From the NCBI GenBank assembly GCA_003862155.1, contig QOUV01000001.1:62001-126000 (forward strand): a stretch of 64,000 nt of DNA. Reading direction: 5' to 3'. The first letter of the stretch is position 1. Each line of letters opens with the position of its first letter. The notes beneath the pieces are model-generated. The model had not been told where the DNA came from, did no database searches, and worked only from the letters and a program-made list of their open reading frames with translations. The position numbers and the translations under genes are program-made. The stretch comes from Lachnospiraceae bacterium. GTDB lineage: Bacteria; Bacillota; Clostridia; Lachnospirales; Lachnospiraceae. Shown one piece after another: positions 55,692 to 64,000 of this stretch.

Positions 55692-55967
55692 TCAGTATTT
55701 CAGTCCCTGGGCCTTCTGCAAAAGCACATCGGCAAAGTCCAGTGTATCTACCTTCACATCACCTGCGTACTTCTTCTTCATCTCCGATACGAGATCCTTC
55801 CTCGTATCCGAACTCTCAGAAACTGCTTTCTTCGCTATCTGATAATCCTTACCGGCTTCTGAGATATCAACTTCGTCCCTGAAGCCCGATGTCCTCTTAG
55901 TCTTTGCAGTGGAAGGTTTTCTGGCCTGATATACCTGTGTAATGGCGTTATATGCACTTATTCTCAT
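55692..55967 (-). CDS. flgM: Anti-sigma-28 factor FlgM
   Basis: A 91-residue protein from ATG 55967 (MRISAYNAITQVYQ), with AAAGGAG 8 bp upstream. The middle (RDEVDISEAGKDYQIAKKAV) and C-terminal amphipathic helices (SDTRKDLVSEMKKKY, KVDTLDFADVLLQKA) match FlgM. It binds sigma-28 (SigD) and blocks late flagellar genes until the hook is complete. It is the first gene of the flagellar operon and lies behind a sigma-28 promoter, giving feedback. Confidence 0.93.
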   Translation of the reverse strand: MRISAYNAITQVYQARKPSTAKTKRTSGFRDEVDISEAGKDYQIAKKAVSESSDTRKDLVSEMKKKYAGDVKVDTLDFADVLLQKAQGLKY

Positions 55968-56026
55968 CCAGACCACTCCTTTCAACATATATTAAAAAAC
56001 AGGTCTTTATTTTCTTTACAATGCTT

Positions 56027-56053
56027 TTATCGGATGGAATCACGAAAAGTTTA
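56027..56053 (-). promoter_or_regulatory. Sigma-28 (SigD) promoter of the flgM operon
   Basis: Minus strand TAAA (56050-56053), 15 bp, TCCGATAA (56027-56034): 4/4 and 7/8 matches to the SigD consensus TAAA-N15-GCCGATAA, with the correct spacer. Confidence 0.85.
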
Positions 56054-56177
56054 ATACCTTATTGCATTTTTATCGAAACAGATTTTACCATTTCCGTTTT
56101 CTATGTTAAAGTATCCTTGCGTCCCGGTAAAACCCCCGGCGTATTGCAGATTGTAACGATTATAAAGGAGATGCATT

Positions 56178-56900
56178 ATGGGATATAAAGCAGCTGTTTT
56201 TGATATGGATGGAACGATCCTGAACACCCTCGGCGACCTTACAGCTTCGATCGACTATGCGCTCGAAAAGACAGGTCACGAGCATGATTTCACTGAAAAA
56301 AATGTGGCGTATTTTTTTGGAAGCGGAGTCTATGTAGCGCTGAAGCGCGCTCTCTCAGTCGAGCAGGGCTTCCCATACGAAAAGCTCGACCTGATAGGCA
56401 CCGATAAGGAGCCAGATGACTGCTTTAAAGATGACGATGAGATCGAAAGGATTTCGGAGATTTACCGTCCTTACTACGATGCGCACTGCGCCGATAAGAC
56501 CGGACCCTATCCTGGAATTCTCAAACTGATGGATGACCTTCACAGCTCCGGCATCAAAACCGCAGTCGTTTCAAATAAACCGGACACGGCGGTCCAGACA
56601 CTTGTAGCAGACATGTTCCCGGGCGCCTTTGATTTTTCTCTCGGCGAGAAGAAGGGCATCAAGAGAAAGCCCGCTCCGGACATGGTAAACGAATGCCTTC
56701 GCGTTTTAAATATCCCGCGTGAAGACTGCGTCTATATTGGCGATTCCGAAGTCGACTTTGCGACCGGACAGAATTCAGACATGCATGTGATCTCGGTCGA
56801 CTGGGGCTTCAGAAGCCACGAGTACCTTGAGCGGATACCTGTTGAAAAAATAGTGTCGAATGCTGAAGAACTAAGAAAAGCTATTATGGAAAATAATTAA
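56178..56900 (+). CDS. HAD-family phosphatase (phosphoglycolate phosphatase-like)
   Basis: A 240-residue haloacid dehalogenase phosphatase. It has the nucleophile motif AVFDMDGTILNTL (residues 6-18), motif II VVSNKPD, the lysine of motif III in KRKPAPDMV and motif IV IGDSEVDFATG. A helical cap lies between motifs I and II (FFGSGVYVALKRAL). The closest family is Gph/PGP, but substrates of such enzymes are broad. It is read on the plus strand against its neighbours, with its own ribosome binding site (AAGGAG) and terminator. Confidence 0.9.
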   Translation: MGYKAAVFDMDGTILNTLGDLTASIDYALEKTGHEHDFTEKNVAYFFGSGVYVALKRALSVEQGFPYEKLDLIGTDKEPDDCFKDDDEIERISEIYRPYYDAHCADKTGPYPGILKLMDDLHSSGIKTAVVSNKPDTAVQTLVADMFPGAFDFSLGEKKGIKRKPAPDMVNECLRVLNIPREDCVYIGDSEVDFATGQNSDMHVISVDWGFRSHEYLERIPVEKIVSNAEELRKAIMENN

Positions 56901-56920
56901 TGAGCGGTGCTATCCGCACC
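56899..56920 (+). repeat. Dispersed copy of the AATGAGCGGTGC hairpin motif
   Basis: AATGAGCGGTGCTATCCGCACC overlaps the HAD gene stop codon. Its first 14 bases equal the boundary motif of the element at 23521-23904 (minus the first A) and it keeps the GGTGC/GCACC hairpin. It marks a second locus of this repeat family. Confidence 0.65.
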
Positions 56921-56925
56921 ATTAA

Positions 56926-56962
56926 AAATACGCTCCCACCTGTGAAAGGCGGGAGCGTATTT
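56926..56962 (+). terminator. Terminator of the HAD gene (possibly bidirectional)
   Basis: A perfect 12-bp stem (AAATACGCTCCC / GGGAGCGTATTT) with a 13-nt loop, followed by T residues on the plus strand, and a short T-run on minus. Confidence 0.85.
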
Positions 56963-56981
56963 TTTTCGAATGTAATCATAT

Positions 56982-57013
56982 GAATCGGTGGTCAACCTTT
57001 TGACCACCAATTC
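56982..57013. repeat. 14-bp inverted repeat at the mreB 3' end
   Basis: GAATCGGTGGTCAA and TTGACCACCAATTC pair with one mismatch around a 4-nt loop, 8 bp after the mreB-like stop. There is no T-run, so termination is unclear. It is perhaps an mRNA end-protecting hairpin. Confidence 0.55.
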
Positions 57014-57020
57014 ATTATAT

Positions 57021-58022
57021 TTACGGCTGTGAGAGATCGTGGTTTCCAGCCATGAACTCGACATACTTACCAGTACCTATGGCAACGCAGGTCATAGGAT
57101 CCTCGGCTGTCATCGTGTTGATCCCGGTCCTCTCCTCCATCAGCTCTTCAAGTCCGCGGAGAAGTGCGCCGCCTCCTGTCAGGATAATACCTCTGTCGGC
57201 GACATCGGCAGCAAGCTCTGGCGGAGTCTTCTCGAGAACAGAGTGTACAGCCTCAACGATCTGTGCTGTAGGCTCACGAAGCGCTTCCTCTGTTTCCTCG
57301 GATGATACCTCAATCGTCTTCGGAAGACCTGTAACGAGGTTACGGCCTCTGACATTCATAGTCTCCGGAGTAGAGAGCGGATAGCAGGTTCCGATATTTA
57401 TCTTCATATCCTCTGCAGTTCTCTCACCGATCAGGAGGTTATGCTTCTTTCTCATGTATCTGACGAGTGCCTCGTCGAAGTTATCGCCGGCGACCTTTAT
57501 AGAAGTCGACACAACAGATCCGCCGAGTGAAATAACGGCGATATCTGCGGTACCACCACCTATATCAACGATCATGTTACCGCAAGGACGGCTGATATCT
57601 ATGCCTGCGCCGATAGCTGCGGCGATTGGCTCCTCGATGATGTAGACCTCTCTGGCGCCTGCTGCATATGCGGCATCCTCAACGGCACGCTTCTCAACCT
57701 CAGTGACGCCTGAAGGAACGCAGACTGACATCCTTGGCTTTCTGTAAGTTCTCTTTCCGAGAGCCTTCTGGATGAAGTACTTTATCATCTTCTCAGTAAC
57801 TGTATAATCGGAAATAACACCCTGACGCAGAGGCCTTACGGCGACGATGTTTCCAGGGGTACGGCCGAGCATAAGGCGGGCTTCCTCTCCAATAGCCTTG
57901 ATCTTATTCGTGTCACGGTCAAAAGCGACTACTGAAGGTTCCTTCAGAACTACACCCTTTCCCTTCAGATAAACGAGGATACTCGCAGTTCCTAAATCTA
58001 TACCAATGTCTGTTGCAGCCAT
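57021..58022 (-). CDS. mreB: Rod-shape-determining protein MreB family
   Basis: A 333-residue bacterial actin. It has the phosphate-1 motif GIDLGTASILVYLKGKGVVL, phosphate-2 VDIGGGTADIAVISLGG and the adenosine motif ILTGGGALLRGLEELM. It forms membrane-bound filaments that guide elongation-phase wall synthesis. The usual partners mreC and mreD are not next to it, so it may be the Mbl or MreBH paralogue rather than MreB proper. It has its own promoter and a 5' hairpin with a T-run at about 58052-58071. Confidence 0.93.
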   Translation of the reverse strand: MAATDIGIDLGTASILVYLKGKGVVLKEPSVVAFDRDTNKIKAIGEEARLMLGRTPGNIVAVRPLRQGVISDYTVTEKMIKYFIQKALGKRTYRKPRMSVCVPSGVTEVEKRAVEDAAYAAGAREVYIIEEPIAAAIGAGIDISRPCGNMIVDIGGGTADIAVISLGGSVVSTSIKVAGDNFDEALVRYMRKKHNLLIGERTAEDMKINIGTCYPLSTPETMNVRGRNLVTGLPKTIEVSSEETEEALREPTAQIVEAVHSVLEKTPPELAADVADRGIILTGGGALLRGLEELMEERTGINTMTAEDPMTCVAIGTGKYVEFMAGNHDLSQP

Positions 58023-58099
58023 GCTGTAGAACTCCCTTCCAATCTATATAAAAAAGCGGAAAAATCCCGCGAAAATCTATTTCTACACATACATAAAAT

Positions 58100-58127
58100 A
58101 TTATAGCGGAAAATTTCCCTTTTTCAA
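58100..58127 (-). promoter_or_regulatory. Promoter of the mreB-like gene
   Basis: Minus strand TTGAAA (58122-58127), 16 bp, perfect TATAAT (58100-58105). In the leader, GCGGGA-ttt-TTCCGC plus six T residues (about 58050-58070) could be an attenuator. Confidence 0.7.
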
Positions 58128-58210
58128 GTATCAAACTTTACAAAAATTTCCCGATGTCTCTGGCATTTTTTGAATATCTTAATTCTTTCACAACAAAACG
58201 GCTCAATATA

Positions 58211-61057
58211 TTACTTCAGGTATTTCTTAAGGTACTGTCCTGTATAGCTCTTCTTTACCCTGCAGATTTCCTCTGGCGTACCCTCTGCAATCACGGTTCC
58301 GCCTCCGTCGCCGCCTTCCGGGCCTAAGTCGATAATGTAATCCGCCGTCTTTATAACGTCGAGATTGTGCTCGATCACGACTACAGTATTTCCACTGTCC
58401 GAGAGCGCACGCAGGATATTTACGAGCTTGTTTACATCTTCGAAGTGAAGTCCGGTCGTCGGCTCATCGAGGACATAGATCGTCTTTCCGGTGCCACGTC
58501 TCGAGAGCTCCGTCGCAAGCTTAATACGCTGTGCCTCTCCGCCGGAGAGCTCTGTCGATGGCTGGCCGAGCTTAATATAGCCGAGTCCAACATCCATCAG
58601 AGTCTTTATTTTTCTGTAGATCGAAGGTATCGGCTCGAAAAATTTTACAGCCTCTTCTACTGTCATATCGAGGACATCGTAAATAGACTTCCCCTTGTAT
58701 TTGACCTCGAGAGTCTCTCTGTTGTACCTCCTGCCGTGGCAGACCTCACACGGCACATACACATCCGGCAAAAAATGCATCTCAATTTTTTTGATGCCGT
58801 CTCCGCCGCAGGCCTCGCAGCGTCCGCCCTTGACATTAAACGAAAATCTGCCCTTTGCGTAGCCGCGGGCCTTTGCGTCGGGAGTTGCTGCGAAAAGATC
58901 CCTTATAAGGTCGAAAACTCCGGTGTAAGTCGCCGGGTTCGATCTCGGAGTCCTGCCGATCGGCGACTGGTCGATATCGATGATCTTGTCGAGCTGATCC
59001 TCTCCATCTACGCCGTCACAGTCTCCCGGGATAGTCCTTGCCCTGTTAAGGTCACGGGCAAGAGTCTTGTAGAGGATCTCATTTATAAGTGACGACTTTC
59101 CCGAACCCGAAACTCCGGTTACAACAGTCATGATCCCGAGAGGAATCTTTACATCTATATTTTTTAAATTGTGCTCTCTGGCTCCTCTTATAGTAATATA
59201 GCCTGTCGGCTTTCTTCTGACTCCCGGAACCGGAATACATCTTTTCCCAGAAAGGTACTGACCGGTAATGGAATCCGGGCAGGCTTCAACTTCCTCCGGA
59301 GTTCCGGCAGCGACAACCTCTCCGCCGTGGTCTCCAGCGCCAGGTCCTATGTCTACAAGAAAATCAGCCGCCCTCATCGTATCCTCGTCGTGCTCTACGA
59401 CAATAAGAGTATTTCCAAGATCACGCAGGCCTTTGAGAGATGCCAGAAGTTTGTCGTTATCCCTCTGGTGCAGTCCGATCGACGGTTCGTCGAGGATATA
59501 TGCGACTCCGACAAGTCCTGAGCCAATCTGCGTCGCAAGCCTTATTCGCTGTGACTCGCCGCCGGACAAAGTGGCTGTGGCTCGTGACAGTGAAAGATAG
59601 TCCAGCCCGACGTCGTCTAAGAATTTGACTCTGGCTTTGATCTCGCGCAGAACGAGCCTTCCGATTTTCATCTGCTGATCAGAAAGCTTCATCTGATCCA
59701 GAAATCTGCGGAGGTCCTTTATAGACATCGTCGTCATCTCGTAGATATTTTTGTCAGCAACAGTGACGGCGAGCGCTTCAGGCTTAAGCCTCTGTCCGTG
59801 GCATGACGGACACGGAGTGATCCGCATGTACTCCTTGAACATCTCCTTCGCGGAGTCTGACTTTGTCTCACGGTATCTTCGCTTCGTGTTCTCGAGAAGT
59901 CCCTCAAACTGCACATCGTAGACTCCCGTGGACCATCTGCCGGAATAGTGGACTTTGACTTCCCGGTCAAATCCATTCATAAACATCTCCCGGATATTTT
60001 TCGGGAGGTCCTTGTATGGGGTGTCGAGTGAAAAGCCATACTCCTTTGAAAGTGCGACGAGAAGCGCATGTGAATAGCTCTTCGGGTCTTTGGAATTCTG
60101 CCATCCGATGACCTGAACGCAGCCCTGATTGAATGACAGATTCTTATCAGGGATCATAAGATTCTCGTCAAACTCCATCTTGTAGCCGAGGCCGTAGCAC
60201 TCCGGGCAGGCGCCGAACGGATTGTTGAATGAAAATGTTCTCGGCTCGATTTCATCTATCGAAGTACCGTCGTATGGACACGAGTAGCTCTCCGAAAAAT
60301 TCATCTGCTCACCGCCGATCACATCGATGATCACGAGTCCGCCGGAGAGCTTCAGCGCATTTTCAAGTGAGCCGACAAGTCTCGCATCTATGCCATCCTT
60401 CATAACGAGACGGTCCACAACGATTTCGATATTGTGCTTTTTATTCTTGTCGAGCTTGATGTCCTCGGAGAGGTCGTAGAGGTCTCCATCGACTATCGTC
60501 CTGACATAACCGCTCTTTCTGGCTCTCGCGAAGAGTTTTTCCTGAGCGCCCTTCCGGCCCCTGACCACCGGAGAGAGGACCTGGAATCTGGTCTTTTCCG
60601 GGAGTTTTTTTATCTGGTCGCACATCTGGTCAACTGTCTGCTTGAAAATTGGCCGGCCGCACTTAGGGCAGTGCGGGATTCCACATCTCGCATACAGAAG
60701 TCGGAGGTAATCGTAAATCTCAGTCACAGTTCCGACAGTAGATCTCGGGTTGTGGTTCGTCGATTTCTGATCGATCGAAATAGCAGGTGGAAGCCCCTCG
60801 ATCTTGTCAACGTCAGGTTTTTCCATCTGTCCCAGAAACTGCCTCGCGTAGCTCGAAAGTGACTCCATATACCTTCTCTGCCCTTCGGCAAAAATCGTGT
60901 CAAAGGCCAGGGAGCTCTTGCCCGAACCCGAAAGTCCGGTAAATACCGTAAACGAGTCACGCGGGATATCGAGATTGATATTTTTTAAATTATGAACCTT
61001 TGCTCCCCTTATTTTTATGTATTTTCTTGGTGTCAGTTCCTGTGCTGCTTCTCTCAC
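58211..61057 (-). CDS. uvrA: UvrABC system protein A
   Basis: A 948-residue excinuclease ATPase. It has two ABC modules: Walker [21 protein letters not shown] and, later, [17 protein letters not shown]; signatures [12 protein letters not shown] and [12 protein letters not shown]; and zinc motifs [12 protein letters not shown] and [11 protein letters not shown] with CEVCHGRRY. It scans DNA for damage and loads UvrB. The start is GTG 61057 after GAGGT; there is no later plausible start before the conserved [16 protein letters not shown]. The 5' end therefore overlaps uvrB by 68 bp in another frame. Confidence 0.97.
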   Translation of the reverse strand: MREAAQELTPRKYIKIRGAKVHNLKNINLDIPRDSFTVFTGLSGSGKSSLAFDTIFAEGQRRYMESLSSYARQFLGQMEKPDVDKIEGLPPAISIDQKSTNHNPRSTVGTVTEIYDYLRLLYARCGIPHCPKCGRPIFKQTVDQMCDQIKKLPEKTRFQVLSPVVRGRKGAQEKLFARARKSGYVRTIVDGDLYDLSEDIKLDKNKKHNIEIVVDRLVMKDGIDARLVGSLENALKLSGGLVIIDVIGGEQMNFSESYSCPYDGTSIDEIEPRTFSFNNPFGACPECYGLGYKMEFDENLMIPDKNLSFNQGCVQVIGWQNSKDPKSYSHALLVALSKEYGFSLDTPYKDLPKNIREMFMNGFDREVKVHYSGRWSTGVYDVQFEGLLENTKRRYRETKSDSAKEMFKEYMRITPCPSCHGQRLKPEALAVTVADKNIYEMTTMSIKDLRRFLDQMKLSDQQMKIGRLVLREIKARVKFLDDVGLDYLSLSRATATLSGGESQRIRLATQIGSGLVGVAYILDEPSIGLHQRDNDKLLASLKGLRDLGNTLIVVEHDEDTMRAADFLVDIGPGAGDHGGEVVAAGTPEEVEACPDSITGQYLSGKRCIPVPGVRRKPTGYITIRGAREHNLKNIDVKIPLGIMTVVTGVSGSGKSSLINEILYKTLARDLNRARTIPGDCDGVDGEDQLDKIIDIDQSPIGRTPRSNPATYTGVFDLIRDLFAATPDAKARGYAKGRFSFNVKGGRCEACGGDGIKKIEMHFLPDVYVPCEVCHGRRYNRETLEVKYKGKSIYDVLDMTVEEAVKFFEPIPSIYRKIKTLMDVGLGYIKLGQPSTELSGGEAQRIKLATELSRRGTGKTIYVLDEPTTGLHFEDVNKLVNILRALSDSGNTVVVIEHNLDVIKTADYIIDLGPEGGDGGGTVIAEGTPEEICRVKKSYTGQYLKKYLK

Positions 61058-63050
61058 TTGTGCTTACCTCTTCATCGCGGAGCATATTTTTAAGTTCTAT
61101 AAGTCTGTCTCTGTACTCGGCAGCCGCCTCGAAGTTTAAGTCTGCCGCTGCCTTCTCCATCTTGTCCCTTATCTTTGCTATATATTTCTTAAGCTCATCC
61201 AAGGACATCTCCTCAGGCTGCCTCTTCATCTCGTTCTCGTCGGCTGCAACTTCCTTCGAAATCGCAATGACATCCTGAACTCTCTTCTGGATAGTCTTCG
61301 GAGTGATATGGTGCTTCTCGTTGTACTCCTGCTGTATCGTGCGGCGGCGCTTCGTCTCGTCGATTGCCTTCTGCATCGACTCTGTTACCGTATCCGCGTA
61401 CATTATAACATGACCGTGGTCGTTTCGCGATGCACGTCCGATCGTCTGGATAAGAGAAGTCTCATTTCGCAGGAATCCTTCTTTGTCTGCATCGAGGATT
61501 GCAACCAGAGTGATCTCAGGAATATCAAGTCCCTCACGCAGGAGGTTTATCCCGACCAAGACATCGAATACATCAAGTCTCAAATCCCTGATGATCTCAG
61601 CTCTCTCAAGCGTATCGATATCCGAATGCAGGTATTTGACACGGACTCCGAGTTCTGCCAGATAATCCGTAAGGTCCTCTGCCATCCTCTTTGTAAGAGT
61701 TGTGACAAGTACCTTGTGATGGTCTTTTGTCTCCTTCTCGATCTCGGAATACAGATCATCGATCTGTCCCTCAGTCGGGCGCACATCGATCGACGGGTCA
61801 AGAAGTCCGGTAGGTCTTATGATCTGCTCTGCCCTCAAAAGCTCGTGTTCCTTTTCATAGTCTCCCGGTGTAGCCGACACGAAAAGCAGCTGGTCGATCT
61901 TCTGCTCCCACTCATTGAAATTTAGCGGCCTGTTGTCGAGCGCCGACGGAAGTCTGAAGCCGTAGTCGACAAGCGTTGTCTTTCTGGCCTTGTCTCCATT
62001 GTACATACCGCCGATCTGCGGCACAGTAATGTGGCTTTCGTCTATTATCGTAAGAAAATCATTTCCAAAATAGTCTATAAGACACTTAGGCGGCTCTCCC
62101 GGTGCTGCTCCGGTGAGATGCCTCGAATAGTTTTCAATTCCCGAGCAGAACCCGGTCTCTCTCAGCATCTCGACATCGAAGTTCGTCCTCTCCGCAATCC
62201 TCTGTGCCTCGAGCAGCTTGTCATGCGCCTTGAAAAAATTGACTCTCTCCTTCAGCTCAGCCTCTATGGTATCGCAGGCGTGATCAATTTTTTCTTTCGG
62301 AACAACATAATGCGACGCCGGAAAAATTGCAACGTGCTGCATCTCGTACTGAACTTTTCCTGTCAGAGGGTCAGTCTGTACTATTCGATCTATCTCGTCG
62401 CCGAACCACTCGATCCTGTACGCGTAATCAGTCGTGTTCGCAGGGATCACTTCGAGCGTATCTCCGCGCACCCGAAACGTTCCACGCTTGAAATCCATAT
62501 CGTTTCTCAGATACTGCATAGCGACAAGTTCTTTAATGACTTCGTCCCTGTCCTTTTCCTGGCCGGGGCGCAGCGAGACACAGAGATTCTCATAGTCGTC
62601 AGGACTTCCAATGCCGTATATGCAGGACACCGACGCGACTACTATTACGTCTTTCCGCTCTGAGAGCGCTGTCGTCGCAGAGAGCCTCAGCTTATCGATC
62701 TCATCATTTACTGCCGAATCCTTCGCAATATAAGTATCCGACTGAGGCACATACGCCTCCGGCTGGTAGTAATCATAATATGAGACAAAATACTCTACAG
62801 CGTTCTCCGGGAAAAAATCCTTCATCTCGCTGTAGAGCTGTCCTGCCAGCGTCTTGTTGTGGCTCATTATAAGAGTCGGCTTGTTCAGAGCCGCTATGAC
62901 GTTGGCCATTGTAAATGTCTTGCCGGATCCTGTCACGCCCAGAAGCGTCTCAAACTGGTTTCCGTCTCTGAACCCGTCCACCAGTTTCTTTATCGCCTTC
63001 GGCTGATCTCCGGTCGGCTGATATTTCGAATGTAATATGAATTTATCCAT
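60990..63050 (-). CDS. uvrB: UvrABC system protein B
   Basis: A 686-residue damage-verification helicase. It has Walker [17 protein letters not shown], the [20 protein letters not shown] beta-hairpin region, [20 protein letters not shown], the [20 protein letters not shown] and QTIGRASRN helicase motifs and the C-terminal UVR domain ([20 protein letters not shown]). The start ATG 63050 has only a weak upstream GGGAA, because a 30-bp tandem repeat array ends 10 bp upstream. The C-terminal 22 codons overlap uvrA. Confidence 0.97.
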   Translation of the reverse strand: MDKFILHSKYQPTGDQPKAIKKLVDGFRDGNQFETLLGVTGSGKTFTMANVIAALNKPTLIMSHNKTLAGQLYSEMKDFFPENAVEYFVSYYDYYQPEAYVPQSDTYIAKDSAVNDEIDKLRLSATTALSERKDVIVVASVSCIYGIGSPDDYENLCVSLRPGQEKDRDEVIKELVAMQYLRNDMDFKRGTFRVRGDTLEVIPANTTDYAYRIEWFGDEIDRIVQTDPLTGKVQYEMQHVAIFPASHYVVPKEKIDHACDTIEAELKERVNFFKAHDKLLEAQRIAERTNFDVEMLRETGFCSGIENYSRHLTGAAPGEPPKCLIDYFGNDFLTIIDESHITVPQIGGMYNGDKARKTTLVDYGFRLPSALDNRPLNFNEWEQKIDQLLFVSATPGDYEKEHELLRAEQIIRPTGLLDPSIDVRPTEGQIDDLYSEIEKETKDHHKVLVTTLTKRMAEDLTDYLAELGVRVKYLHSDIDTLERAEIIRDLRLDVFDVLVGINLLREGLDIPEITLVAILDADKEGFLRNETSLIQTIGRASRNDHGHVIMYADTVTESMQKAIDETKRRRTIQQEYNEKHHITPKTIQKRVQDVIAISKEVAADENEMKRQPEEMSLDELKKYIAKIRDKMEKAAADLNFEAAAEYRDRLIELKNMLRDEEVSTSERSSTGTDTKKIHKNKGSKGS

Positions 63051-63060
63051 TTATGCAAAT

Positions 63061-63199
63061 TCCCAAGCGACTGTATCAGTTACTGTTATCTCTCAAATAA
63101 CTGTCTCAATTACTGTAAGTCTCTGAGTGGCTGTCTCAATTACTGTAAGTCTCTGAGCGACTGTATCAATTACTGTAAGTCTCTGAGTGACTGTATCAG
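63061..63199 (-). repeat. 30-bp stop-containing tandem repeat, about 4.6 copies
   Basis: On the minus strand each unit encodes LIQSLRDLQ followed by TAA. Copy 1 (63170-63199) is the real 3' end of the small upstream gene. Copies 2 (63140-63169) and 3 (63110-63139) are nearly identical, copy 4 (63080-63109) is diverged and copy 5 (63061-63079) partial. They lie outside the gene, between its stop and uvrB. Confidence 0.9.
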
Positions 63200-63394
63200 T
63201 TCGAGGTCTTCCTGTGTCACTCTCATATTCGTTGTGACCGGCTCTTCGCCCGGCTTCGTAACTGTAAGCTCCATTATTGTTCCCTCCGGGACGCCGCTTC
63301 CAAATACACTCTGAAAATATGCTACTACCTTTGGGTGTGCTTCCTGAAATTTTCTGAATGCGCCCTGGATCTTAAATAGTGATGTTGGATTCAT
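63170..63394 (-). CDS. Small protein of unknown function upstream of uvrB
   Basis: A 74-residue soluble protein (MNPTSLFKIQGAFRKFQEAH then PKVVAYFQSVF, EGTIMELTVTKPGEEPVTTN, then MRVTQEDLELIQSLRDLQ) with a helical N-terminal half and a beta-rich second half. I do not recognise the family; similar small genes seem to occur beside other loci in Lachnospiraceae, but I cannot check. ATG 63394 has AAAGGAG 7 bp upstream, so the earlier in-frame ATG at 63415 is rejected. Its last ten codons, including the stop, are tandemly repeated downstream. It probably shares a transcript with uvrB. Confidence 0.65.
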   Translation of the reverse strand: MNPTSLFKIQGAFRKFQEAHPKVVAYFQSVFGSGVPEGTIMELTVTKPGEEPVTTNMRVTQEDLELIQSLRDLQ

Positions 63395-63444
63395 TTTCTG
63401 CTCCTTTCGTTTCAAATATGGTTTGGGTCACGTCTGGGCGGGCG

Positions 63445-63716
63445 CCACTTCTTCCGCACCTGCCCAGACGTTCGTTCGCCACTTCTTCCGCGCCTGCCCA
63501 GACGTTCGTTTACCGACTTCTTCCGCACCTGCTATAACTTTTGTTCGTCACTTCTCCGCGCCCGCCATGACGTTCGTTCTCCGCTATTCCAATTCTGCTA
63601 TAACTTTTGTTCGCCACTTACCCGCATATGCCATGACATTCATTTGCCGGATCTTTAGCGCCTGCCATGCCGCTCGTTTGCCAATCTTTAGCGCCTGCTC
63701 AGGCGCTCTTCACCGT
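63445..63716. repeat. Degenerate 33-35 bp minisatellite, about eight units
   Basis: Eight consecutive units start near 63445, 63479, 63513, 63548, 63581, 63614, 63647 and 63681. They share the pattern CCACTTCTTCCGCxCCTGCC then GACGTTCGTTCG. The first three are close copies and the later ones drift. Unit lengths of 33 to 35 break any fixed reading frame, so it is non-coding. It lies directly upstream of the small gene and uvrB. The last unit ends in a GCGCCTG/CAGGCGC hairpin. Confidence 0.8.
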
Positions 63717-63720
63717 TGAC

Positions 63721-64000
63721 ATTCCTTATTTTTCAATATAGAACAATTGCTTTTTAGAAAAAGTATTTATATCACCTGGTCTTTTAATATAAGAATTTCA
63801 CGGATTCAAAATCTACAACCTGTCTTTTGAAATTTCAATATATATGATTAATATTGCTATAAAAAACAATGACTTGTATAAAATTTCTCCCAGTAATTCT
63901 TACTTTGAAAATAAAATTTTTCTATTGTATTTTTTTTAAGCAATATCAATATACTTTTAAAATTCAAGAATTTCTTTTAAGTTTTCTGTCATGTATTATT
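63721..64000. other. AT-rich tail with no recognised feature
   Basis: The last 280 bp are very AT-rich on both strands, with many short stop-broken frames. I see no gene, clear promoter or hairpin. Confidence 0.6.

Noticed and set aside
63423..63719. A 98-codon frame with repeated APAMTFVRHF-like segments
   Set aside because: It is a by-product of the 33-35 bp minisatellite; unit lengths do not keep the frame and there is no ribosome binding site.

Overview
The window looks like a chromosomal segment of a motile, low-to-mid GC Firmicute, most probably a Lachnospiraceae member (class Clostridia). The grounds are the flagellar late-gene cluster (flgM-flgN-flgK-flgK-flgL-fliW-csrA-flaG-fliD-fliS), a SAM-I riboswitch upstream of metK, an L10 leader, strong AGGAGG ribosome binding sites, teichoic-acid type enzymes and a BspA-like surface protein. 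I cannot fix the genus. Most genes lie on the minus strand. No rRNA, tRNA, CRISPR array, phage or transposase gene was seen.

Layout: 1-1066 is the end of a histidine kinase and its OmpR-type regulator. 1081-3033 is a frameshifted BspA-like repeat protein. 3204-4040 is rpsI-rplM. 4203-9346 holds a TagF/TagB-like glycerophosphotransferase, a LicD protein, uridine kinase and a phosphoglucomutase. 9409-15659 holds a membrane-anchored spermidine-synthase-like protein, an SH3/NlpC-P60 hydrolase, trxB, a CvfB-like S1 protein and a family 2 glycosyltransferase. 15711-27605 is the transcription/translation block rpmG-secE-nusG-rplK-rplA-rplJ-rplL-rpoB-rpoC, read on the minus strand and split by its own promoters, an L10 leader and unusually repeat-rich spacers.

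27935-32814 is an accessory patch: a FliD-like protein lacking the usual FliD ends, with three CgeB-like glycosyltransferases in alternating orientation. Then follow murA, a heterodimeric ABC exporter, a foldase-like lipoprotein, two RNHCP-type zinc proteins, rfbC-rfbA-rfbB (no rfbD here), metK, an HD-GYP c-di-GMP phosphodiesterase, and the flagellar hook-junction/cap/chaperone cluster (45190-55967) with a good sigma-28 promoter. The right end holds a HAD phosphatase, an mreB homologue, uvrA, uvrB and a small protein of unknown function.

How it fits together: many genes serve the envelope (murA, MreB, NlpC/P60, TagF-like, LicD, rfb, glycosyltransferases) or the flagellum. FlgM (anti-sigma-28) and the FliW-CsrA pair are the expected checkpoints on flagellin synthesis. 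The most unusual material is non-coding or degenerate: stop-codon-containing 30-bp tandem repeats at the uvrB junction, a 34-bp minisatellite, a 62-bp tandem repeat inside a mosaic palindromic spacer before rpoB, a 24-bp REP-like inverted pair around the trxB leader, and a 29-bp in-repeat deletion in the BspA-like gene.
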